The notes beneath the pieces are model-generated. The model was not told the origin of the DNA, searched no databases, and saw nothing but the letters and a program-made list of their open reading frames with translations. Positions 8,853-18,800 of a DNA stretch of 64,000 nucleotides are shown here, in pieces. Positions within the stretch are counted from its first letter, which is position 1. The number at the start of each line of letters is the position of its first letter. The stretch is from Gammaproteobacteria bacterium (GTDB taxonomy: Bacteria; Pseudomonadota; Gammaproteobacteria; Steroidobacterales; Steroidobacteraceae). Both the position numbers and the translations under genes were made by a program. The stretch is from the NCBI GenBank assembly GCA_025359565.1, contig JANYFY010000009.1, forward strand, positions 124,001 to 188,000, given 5' to 3'.

Positions 8853-11800
8853 CGCTATCTAACGTCGCCGCGATCTGAGCAGCCATTTGTACAACGCCCG
8901 GCTCGTTAAACATGGTGAAATGATCGCCGTCGATGAAAAACACCTCAACGCCGTCGGCAACGAATGGTTGCCAACCAGCAGTGCGCTCTGCAAACCAGCC
9001 AGCAGGTTCCCGACGACTGCGTAGCAGGGTTAATTTCCCAGGATATGTCTGTGGTTGGTATGTAGCACTAATTTTTTGCAAATAGGTCAATAACCATTGA
9101 TCGTAAGTTTCCGAGTTTGCGTAGTCTGCAATAAAAATATTTTCAGCGTTATGCTGAGTCGGAAAGAAAATTTTTGATATTTTTTTTACGAGCATTCGTT
9201 TCGCAAAAAAAGACGATAACGATTGAGCGCCAGACACCGCCTTGAACCAATCTCTGGCTATTATCTGCAATCGCATCGAGTAAGTCCCAATGAGCGCGCG
9301 TACTCTCGGTAGTCGATCTAAATATCGCGGTACCCACGAATCAATTAAGAATAAATGTGTAACCTCTTGGCCCGATTTCTTGATCTGACAAGCGATTTCA
9401 AACGCTAAAGCACCGGCCACGCACCAGCCCATCAAATCATAGGGGCCCTGCGGTTGAACACGACGAATTAGTTCGACATAGCCCGCAGCAATTTCTTCTA
9501 AGCTACTAGGTAACGAGGCGTTCCGCAGCGATGGATCAAATAACTGCAATGAGGTGACTGGTTGATCCGGACCTAAATATTTGGACAGGCCGAAAAATAT
9601 CCCTGTGTTATTAATGCCAATGAGTGGTGGTTTTAAACCGCCTGGCTGGATCTTGACCATTTGCCGAAAATCAAATTCCCTGGTGTGGGGTTTTCTTAAG
9701 ATATCAGCCAACCCCTTAATGGTTGGCGCAGCGAATAATGCCGCCAATCTTATTTTCCGATTAAATATTTTTTCTACTTGAACTAACATCCGCGCAGCAA
9801 GCAAAGAATGTCCGCCCAGCTCAAAAAAGTTATTCGTCGGTTCAGTCTTCTTAACTCGAAGTATCGAACACCATATTTTTTGCAATTTATCTTCGATTTC
9901 ATCCGATGACTGTACGTTAGCTGCCCGAACAGCGACCGGTCGGGAAAGTTTAAGCGAGCGACGATCTATTTCTCCATCTGCCATAAGCGGTAATGAATCG
10001 CTTAGCATAATTGGTGAAGGCACTAAGTCATGTGGCAACAGTTGCGCTAAGTTGTTTCGCAGTTCGGTCAACAACGCTTCTGAATCAGTGGTAGGCGTAC
10101 GCGATACTACGTATGCCGATATTGATCCGTTACCCGGATCGTCCCAGTGCACTACGGCTGCCTGGGCGACGTTTAGATGCCGTTGTAACAAGGCCTCAAT
10201 GCTTGCGGGATTAATGTGGCGGCCGCGAAAACTGAATTGATGGTCGGCGCGCCCCAGATATTCTAGCTGGCCATTTGATTTGAGCCGCGCTAGTGCGCCG
10301 GTCGCGCAAAGTCGTGAATCGGCAATGTTGTTGATAGGAGCAGTGACGAAAGAGTTGCCTACGGTTAGTCTGTCACCCCCAATGTACAAGTTGCCGGTTG
10401 CGCCTACCGGTGATGGTTGAAAAGACGCGTCTAATACACACAATGCCATATTTGCTAATGGCTTTAAGTCAAAAAACGCATGATTTGGATTTACTCGCGC
10501 CGCAGACGACACGACGCTCGACTCAGTTTGGCCGTAAAGTGCCCAGAGCTCACCGCCCATGCGCGATAATTGATCTGCTAGTTGCGAGTTTAATTCACTG
10601 ACCGAACATAGCATTTTTAACGATGGGTGGCCTACCCATCCAGCTGATAATAGGTTGCGCCATAGGGTGGAAGAAGCCTGCATCGTGGTTGCTCCGCAAT
10701 GCTGCACTAACTGCAGCAGTTTACGGCCGTTCTCGAGGTCAAGTTCAGTGGGTAATACTAGGCGGGCACCTGCGAGGAGTGGCAAAAGTATTTCCACTGA
10801 CGAAATGTCGAGCGATATGTTGGATGTGGCAATCAACGTATCTCGTTCGCTAAATCTTAAGCGACTAGACAGTGAATAAATCAGATTCACAAGGTTTCCG
10901 TGTGTCAGCGCTACACACGACCCATCGGTGGCATCGGCTCGGTACATCAAGCAAGCATTTGTCGCAACGTCGCCGGAATGCAACCACTTGCGTTCTATTT
11001 CGCGCGCAATCGATGGAATAATTGAATTAATTACTATGCTACGACTGCGGATATCCCACGATAAATCTGACCTTTGAATTATGGCAAAGGCGTTAGAAAC
11101 CTTGGTCACGGCTACACGATGTGCGGTTGGGTCTTTTGGGTCTAACACTAAAAAGGTGGCGCCTAATTTGAGAATGGCTAGAATGTTGATCGCTAACTCT
11201 AGCGATCGTTCTATGCATACCGCGACTACCGCCCCGGCCGTCACGCCCTTTTCGCTCAAGTAGTAAGCGAATTTCTCTGCTGCGCTGTTGAGGTCGGAGT
11301 AGCTAAGTTGGCGACCATCGAAACTGATTGCGATAGCGTCGGGCAAGCGCATAACTTGCATTTCGAATAACTTCGAAACTGTAAGTTCGCGTGGATACAA
11401 CGCGCGGCAATCATTTAATCTATTCGTTAATACCCTGGCTTCACCGGCCACGGGCAACGTGAGGTCTGAAATACGTTTGCTCGGATTGGATATGGCACTT
11501 CCCATGGCATTTTGAAAATAAGCGATTAGACGCTCGGCGGTTTCAGATTCAAACTGGTCAGTATTATATTGGCATGAGAACCGCCACCCATCGGGACGCT
11601 CAACCATAAAAAAATTCAGATCGTAAATTGCGCCCGTGGGAAGGGAAGGTAAATCTACGAGTGAAAAGGAGGAATATCGGGTGTTTTGAATAAACGTTTT
11701 CTGAAAAATGAAGTTGACCGATATAGCCGGAGAATTCCCATCTGCGCGTTCTGGCTTTATCAAACCTAACAATTGTTCGATTGGTATATGTCTGTGCTCT

Positions 11801-12846
11801 AACGCTTGCGCAGTTGTCTCTGCAATTCGTCCGAGTAGCTCATTGAACGGCGGATCGTCGCTTAAGTTATTACGTAGAATTAGGGAGCTGACAAATTGCC
11901 CGATCATGGGCTCTAGTTCCACTTGATCACGCCCAGAGACTTGGGTGCCCAGGACTATATCGCCCGCATTTGCGACGCGCGCGAGTACAGCACAAAGACT
12001 GGCTAAGGCTGTGGTAAACAGAGTTGTTCCGTGATTGACACTCAACGCTTGGGCTTTATTAGTCAATTCACGAGGTAACACGCGCGATGCGATGGCTCCG
12101 TTGGTCGTGGGTAGCCCGGTCCGTGCGCGATCTGGCAGAATCTTAAATGGCTTTGCGCCCGCAAGCTGATGGGTCCAATACGTCGTTTCTTCCGCAGTGC
12201 CACGGACTTTTAGCCACTCAAGTTGCCACAGCGAATAATCCGCATACTGAATGGCGAGCGGCTCTAACATAACGGGTTCTTCGCGGGATAGCGCTTCGTA
12301 GATCAAACCCATTTCTCGCGCCATTATGCCGATAGACCAACCGTCAGACACGATTTGATGGGTGGTCACTAATATAACGGCGACATCGAGACTCAACCTT
12401 AAGAGAGTGACCCTGAGCACCGGACTTGTGGTCAGGTCAAACGGTGCACGAGCCTCAATAACCCCAATTCGATCAGCTTCTATCTGGGCTGTTTCGGACG
12501 ACATATGCGATAAATCAATCTCGATTAATTTAAACGCGGCCCGGTCCCGTACTCTTTGGGTAATAACTCCGTGTAGTTCAAGAAACTGAGTTCGTAAAAT
12601 TTCGTGACGCTCTATAATGGTATCCCACGCCGTTTGCAGCAAGCTTGTGGAGAGTAATCCCTCAAGGCGCCATCTGACAGCCACGTTGTAGGACGAGTTG
12701 CCAGGGTCTAAGCGATCCAGTAGCCAAAAGCGTTCCTGTCCCACAGAACAGGGGAAATCGGTGCGATTGGAACTGGTCATCGTAGGTACCGCATCGCCTT
12801 CAACTGCAGAGAACGAATTTGCTACATAGTTGGCGAGCTTAGTCAT
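8839..12846 (-). CDS. NRPS terminal module C-A*-T-TE with degenerate A domain
   Basis: A 1335-residue protein. The C domain (~25-460) has HQIVSDG in place of HHxxxDG: His163 is kept but the second, catalytic His is Gln164. The A domain (~475-970) keeps its overall length but lacks the SGSTGxPKG P-loop (ADATDGSCVA near 635), has TGA for TGD (A851), YGQTE for YGPTE, and DGEIDR for NGKVDR so the A10 Lys is Glu959. The T domain is intact (LGGHSLLA, Ser1014). The TE domain (~1060-1335) has GWCVAG with Cys1142 for the usual Ser; Asp1169 lies 27 residues on, the same spacing as in surfactin TE, and His1309 is in GDHF. The frame is open throughout. It starts 3 bases after the PKS-NRPS stop, so it is the second protein of the line. 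With no working A domain it probably adds no residue of its own. Confidence 0.9.
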   Translation of the reverse strand: MTKLANYVANSFSAVEGDAVPTMTSSNRTDFPCSVGQERFWLLDRLDPGNSSYNVAVRWRLEGLLSTSLLQTAWDTIIERHEILRTQFLELHGVITQRVRDRAAFKLIEIDLSHMSSETAQIEADRIGVIEARAPFDLTTSPVLRVTLLRLSLDVAVILVTTHQIVSDGWSIGIMAREMGLIYEALSREEPVMLEPLAIQYADYSLWQLEWLKVRGTAEETTYWTHQLAGAKPFKILPDRARTGLPTTNGAIASRVLPRELTNKAQALSVNHGTTLFTTALASLCAVLARVANAGDIVLGTQVSGRDQVELEPMIGQFVSSLILRNNLSDDPPFNELLGRIAETTAQALEHRHIPIEQLLGLIKPERADGNSPAISVNFIFQKTFIQNTRYSSFSLVDLPSLPTGAIYDLNFFMVERPDGWRFSCQYNTDQFESETAERLIAYFQNAMGSAISNPSKRISDLTLPVAGEARVLTNRLNDCRALYPRELTVSKLFEMQVMRLPDAIAISFDGRQLSYSDLNSAAEKFAYYLSEKGVTAGAVVAVCIERSLELAINILAILKLGATFLVLDPKDPTAHRVAVTKVSNAFAIIQRSDLSWDIRSRSIVINSIIPSIAREIERKWLHSGDVATNACLMYRADATDGSCVALTHGNLVNLIYSLSSRLRFSERDTLIATSNISLDISSVEILLPLLAGARLVLPTELDLENGRKLLQLVQHCGATTMQASSTLWRNLLSAGWVGHPSLKMLCSVSELNSQLADQLSRMGGELWALYGQTESSVVSSAARVNPNHAFFDLKPLANMALCVLDASFQPSPVGATGNLYIGGDRLTVGNSFVTAPINNIADSRLCATGALARLKSNGQLEYLGRADHQFSFRGRHINPASIEALLQRHLNVAQAAVVHWDDPGNGSISAYVVSRTPTTDSEALLTELRNNLAQLLPHDLVPSPIMLSDSLPLMADGEIDRRSLKLSRPVAVRAANVQSSDEIEDKLQKIWCSILRVKKTEPTNNFFELGGHSLLAARMLVQVEKIFNRKIRLAALFAAPTIKGLADILRKPHTREFDFRQMVKIQPGGLKPPLIGINNTGIFFGLSKYLGPDQPVTSLQLFDPSLRNASLPSSLEEIAAGYVELIRRVQPQGPYDLMGWCVAGALAFEIACQIKKSGQEVTHLFLIDSWVPRYLDRLPRVRALIGTYSMRLQIIARDWFKAVSGAQSLSSFFAKRMLVKKISKIFFPTQHNAENIFIADYANSETYDQWLLTYLQKISATYQPQTYPGKLTLLRSRREPAGWFAERTAGWQPFVADGVEVFFIDGDHFTMFNEPGVVQMAAQIAATLDSVNSR

Positions 12847-12849
12847 TAA

Positions 12850-15800
12850 TTATTTACGAAGCCGATTACGTTGGAATTGACCCAACGTCGGGAGTGGTTC
12901 CGCTCGATCGTGTGCAGGGTCCAATAAACTTGCCTCGATTACCTTGCCTAGACTTGCCGCAGTACGCGATTGCAGTAGTTGCTTAGCCGTGATTTTAATG
13001 CCTGCGCGGTTCGCGCGCGCGGTAATCTGAAATAATTGAATCGAGTCGGCCCCTAGTTTCAATAGATCTGAGTTTATGCTGACACGCTGCATCCCCAGTA
13101 CTTCCTCAAATATCTTGGTCAAAGTTTCCTCCGCGGTTGTCCTCGGGGCCACAAAATCTTCTGCTACTAATGTACTCGATTCTGGCATAGGTAACGCCTT
13201 ACGATCCACTTTCCCGTTTGGAGTCAGTGGCAGCGTCTCCAAGCGTAACCAAGTGGATGGAATCATGTACTCGGGCAGCTCAACCGCTATAAGCGAACGT
13301 ATCTGATCATAGGAGCGGTTAACACCGGTTTTTTCCACAAAAAAGGCCATCAAACGCGGCGTTCCAGCGGCATCATTGCGCAATATCACTGACGCGGCGG
13401 CGACCTGCGCGGTTTTGGTAAGAACAGCTTCAATTTCGCCAAGTTCAATACGAAAACCGCGTAGTTTGACTTGTTGGTCGGTACGGCCCAACACGTGTAC
13501 CCCTAGGCCCGGCATAGAACGCGCCAAATCACCGGTTCGATACAGCCGTTGCGGCTCCTTAGGATTTGTAGGAGCAAAGGGATTGTGAATGAATTTCTCG
13601 GCGGTTAGAGCATCCCGATGATAGTAGCCGCGAGCCACCCCGTCACCTCCAATGTGAAGTTCGCCTGGAACTCCATAGGGTAACGGTTGGTCGTTAGGGT
13701 CCAAAACATAAAACTGTGTATTGGCGATTGGCGCACCTACCGTGATCGGAGTTTTACCGGGCATCACTCGAATGCATGAAGACCAAATAGTCGTTTCGGT
13801 CGGTCCGTACATATTCCAAAGTTCACCATTGCCTTGTAGGAGCCGATCGGCAAGTTCGCGCGAAAGAGCCTCACCGCCGCACAACATTTTAAAGCCAGGC
13901 CTAGCTTGAAAGCCCGCCTCCAATAGGAGACTCCAACCGGAAGGCGTGGCCTGCATAGCGGTGGCCTTCACCGCATCAAGTTGCTTTAACAGCCGAAATC
14001 CATCGATCACAGCGTCCCGCTCGGCGATCACGACTTTAGCACCAACCAGCAGAGGTAAAAACAACTCAAGACCTGCAATATCAAAGGATATAGTAGTAAC
14101 CGCACAAAATACGTCCGTTTGGTTGAGCCCCGGAGTTTTTGCCATGGACGTTAGCAAGTTAATAACCGCGCGATGGCCAATTTCAACGCCCTTCGGAGCG
14201 CCAGTGGAACCTGATGTATAGATGACATAGGCCAAGCTATCGGCGTCTGAGAGTAGCGCGGGGGCAGTAATAGAAGCCGATGCAATGGCTTTAACATCGC
14301 GTAAAACGTCGATGACGGGTACTGCATTACCGACTAGGGTGGCGTTCTCGGAGCCATCCGAAATTAATGCGCTTACCTTAGCTTCTTCGAGTATATATTT
14401 GAGGCGGCTCGCTGGGTGCATAGGGTCTAGTGGTAGATAGGCGCATCCAGCCTTGAGCACGGCGAGCAAAGCGACAAGCATGTCGAGCGAGCGCTCGACC
14501 GAGACGCCAATCAATGGTTGCGATTTGCTTGCACCTTGGATGCGTTCACGCAGCACATTGCAGAGCTGGTTGGCACGCTCATCCAGCATTTGATAGGTCA
14601 GTGTCGAATCACCGAACTGCGCAGCCACCGCATGAGGGGTCGCACGCGCTTGCGCTTCGATTAGTTGATGTAAAGTGCTGTTACGCGGGTATTGGGCTGC
14701 GGTTGCACCGACACTAGTCATCAGTGTCGAGTACTCAGCAGCGGGTAAACAGGAAGTCTTGACTAGCGGTTGATCTATATCCGCGACAATAGATTCCAGT
14801 AGTGCTCGATAACATTCGAGCCAATGATCAACCGTGTTGGCGTCAAAAAGATCCGAGTTATAGTCGCAGTCCATGCGCAATCCATCGGTGGATTCGATAA
14901 CATTCAAAAATAAGTCAAAATTTACGAAGGCTTTAGCATTCGGTTCAACATCGACTTGTAAGTTTCCTAAGGTTATGCGATCTGCCAATCGTTCGAGGTT
15001 GAACTGAACTTCAACGAGAGGTAGCCGTCCCGGTTCGCGGGGCAGATTTAATTTTTGAACCAAAGTGCCAAACGTATAGTCCTGATGTTCAAAAGCATCG
15101 ATCACGTGTTTGGCGTTTTGGGCGAGATATTGTGCCACGGAGGTGGTTTTTTCCCACCTGCCACGAAGCGCTAAAAAATTCACGCAATGTCCCACTAAAA
15201 TCTTATCTTCCACCAGCGATTGACCCGCGGTAGGCACGCCGATAATGACTTCATTCTGACTACTAAGCCGGCCCATTAACGCTTGAAAAGTCGAGAGTAG
15301 GGTGACAAATAATGTACTGCCGCGACTGGCGCCAGCTTTCTTAACGGCCTGGTATAGTTTTTTCTCTATGCGATGACAGCGGCTGCCGCCCTTAAAGGAT
15401 TTGGCGCTGGGGCGCGGTCGGTCGGTGGGCAATTCTAACGTTGAGGAAGGTGTAGAAAATTTTTCGAGCCAAAAATTTTCAATCTTCGCAATATTTTCTG
15501 GGTCCCTTGCAGCCTGTTGACCCGCATAGGTACTGAAGTTAAGCACTTCTGCCAATACTGGCGTGCCGCCGCGAAGATACGCAGAATAGATTTCCGCTAG
15601 TTCGTTGACCAAAACGTTAAAGGACCAACCATCGCAGATAATGTGATGCGCAGTGAGCATCAGAGCGTGACCACTCGCCGGTAAGTGTACTAGGTGGGCG
15701 CGAATCGCCGCTCCGTGGACAAGATCAAAGGGCGTCGCGGCGTCGCTGTCCAGTATTTTTTTAAATAAGGCTTCCGCGTCCTCGCTCGCATAGCCTGACA

Positions 15801-18800
15801 AATCGGTCACCGGGCAATTAAACGGCTTGATAGGGGAAAACAGCATGGCTTCGCCAGTAGGACTGAATGTGGCGCGCAGTGCATCGTGCCGTGCCAGTAA
15901 TAAATTCATAGCTTTTTGCAATGTTGGAACGTCTAGTTGTCCCTGCATCCGCAAAGTGATCGATTCGTTAAATGCGCATGATGCCGCATCGCCTAACTGG
16001 GCTGACAACCATACTTCGATTTGACTTTCTGTTAACGAAACTGCACTCGGTTGAGGAGCGCCAAGAATGCCGACGGTCTGTAATGACGCTAAACTTTCCT
16101 TGAAGGCAAAAAATATTCGCTCCAGATCTTGGTCGGAATGCGCGGTAGTTAGAAAACACGGAAATCCCTCTTGGATGTGAATGCCGCGCTCACGCAAGTG
16201 ATAATAAAACAAACTCGCAAGCGGATGTTCGTTGTGAAAATTAAAATAAAACCAGCTCGAATAACTTTCGATGACAGTTTTGACTCCTTGAGTCATAAAC
16301 AGCTCGTTTAATCGCGAAACCAAGGCTGCCGTACGGGTGTTAAGATTCTCCTGCAACGTGGGTCCTTGTTCCCGCAAATGGTTAAGTACTGCCCAGATAG
16401 CTGCCAGCGTTAACGGGTGCCTTACGAAAGTTCCGGCGAAAAAAGTCACTCCGACTTCGGGTACCGAGTCATCGCCAAAACTCCATTGACCGCCGTCCAG
16501 AGCGTCCATGAACTTTGCTTTACCGGCCAATACGCCGACGGGCATGCCGCCGCCAATGACTTTGCCGTAGGTCACCAGGTCCGCTTGTATGCCGGTAACC
16601 GCTTGCATGCCACCAATGTGAACTCGGAACCCCGTGACGACTTCGTCCATGACGAAGGCTGTTCCCGAATCGGCAGTAATCTGGCGCACCTCGCGTAAAA
16701 AATCGAATGGTCTTAAGTTGGGATGCCGACTTTGCACGGGTTCGACGATAACCGCTGCGAGGTCGGCGGCATTATCGCGAATCCATTGCAGACTTTGCGG
16801 AGTTCCATAATCCAAAACCACCATTTTATCGACGGAGGTTCTAGGTATGCCTGGTGCAACGGGTACAGATCTCGGGGAGGCATTGCCTCGCTGTACGCCC
16901 TTGACCAGTACTTCATCGAATTGACCGTGATAGTCGCCATTAAAAATGGCGATCTTTTCACGACCGGTTACCGTGCGCGCAATGCGCATAGCCGCCATTA
17001 CCGCTTCAGAACCAGTATTGCAGAAGGTCATGCGCTCATTGCCAGTGAGTTCAGTAAATAATGTGGCGATTTTGCAAGCAAGCTCGGCTTGCGGTCCGAT
17101 GGCGAATCCTTGCTCCAACTGACGCTTAACGGCTTCAACTACGAAGGGCGGACAGTGACCAAACGCGGTTTGTCCGAAGCCGTTAACCACATCGATGTAT
17201 TCGTTGCCATCCACATCGGTAATTTTGGATCCCGCGGATTTTTCGCTCACAATCGGATAGACCATCTCCTTCCATTCGCTTCTGAATCCTGCGGCTGCGC
17301 GCGGGTCGGCCAGACTTGCGCGATGCGCCTGAGTAATGCGTTTTGATCCGGCAGTCTTTTGCGTATAGCGGTGGATTAAGGAGTCGATGTGCTTGTGCTG
17401 AGCCGCAGTGACGGCGCTACGCACCACACTTTGCACGGGCTTGAACACGGCGTAACGCGAGGGACTTTCCTCGTTTAAATCCGCTACAGGCTGAACTACG
17501 GCTGCTGGCTGAAGTACGGCGGCTGGGAGCGGTGCCGTTGCCGGCAGCGTAACGGCCGGTGATCTCTGCAACATTTCAAATTGACGGTTAATTAACTGCG
17601 ACATAGCCTCAAGCTGTTCGCGAAAAATTCCTTCCATAGCGGATTTGGGTGTGGGAGCGGCAATTGAGGGTAGTACAGCCGTGGCAACCGGTGGTAGTCG
17701 CGGCTCCAACGCCGGGGCTGCCGGCACCCCTTGGTTAGCAAGGTAGGCTGCTAAGGTGGGTATGCTGGATAACTCTCCGAGTAATTGCCTAAAAGTGATT
17801 TTTACTTTCAATTCACTTTGAATTTTTTGTGCCACTTGAGTCAAAAACAGCGAGTCGTAACCCATTTCTAGGAAACTTAAGGCGGAATCATCAGCAGGTT
17901 TATCGCCGGAGAGCTCTTCGATGAGACTGGCAATTCGCGTGCGCAAGGTAGCGTGAGGTTGTTCTATGGGCTTAAGACTCATCGTACTTTCGTCCTGAGG
18001 TTGAGTTTGTTTCGGCGTCATCCAGTGTCGGCTGCGCTCAAAAGGATAGGTGGGAAGCGAAATGCGCTTTGAGGGGTTTTTGTGTACGCTTGCCCAATTG
18101 GGTTGGTAACCGTATTTCCAAATTTTTCCAAGAGCGTTGAGCAGAACATCACGGTCATTGTCTGCACGGGTTGAGTCTTGCAAAGAGGTAACCACGGGTA
18201 TGCTATGTCCGCGTGTGGCCTGCAGCGTTAGGGTCGATAGTGCATTTCCAGGGCCGACCTCAATCATGATCGAGTCATTGGTACTAGTCAGCTTAGTGAT
18301 GCCATCGGCAAAACGAACCGGCGCACGTGCGTGATTCGCCCAGTATTGCGGTGAGGTTGCCTGTGCGGCGCTAATCCAGTCTCCCGTTACACATGAGATA
18401 TAGGGAATATGGGGCGACTTGAGGCTTAATCCCTGAAGCTGTTGCAGTAATGGCAAGATCACTGGATCGACCATGGCCGAGTGGAAAGCATGCGAGGTGT
18501 GTAATCGGCGACTAACAGTGTTGGTCGCTGCCAGTGATATTTCGAATGCGTCCACGGCCTCAAACGGGCCGGAAACGACGCACAGTGAGGGACCGTTGAT
18601 TGCCGCAATGGATAGCGATGAACTAAGTTGACTCTGTAATTCTGCCTCTGGCAGGCGTACCGCGAGCATTGCACCTCGAGGTAAGGACTGCATGAGTCGT
18701 CCCCGAGTGGCGACTACCCTCAGTGCCTCCTCTAATGACATGACTCCCGCCAATACGGCCGCTACAAACTCGCCGATACTATGACCTATCATCGCGTCTG

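Noticed and set aside
8839-12846. Calling the second NRPS gene a pseudogene
   Set aside because: There is no frameshift or stop in 1335 codons, and the T and TE active sites are intact; only A and C motifs are altered, so it is annotated as a CDS with a degenerate domain.
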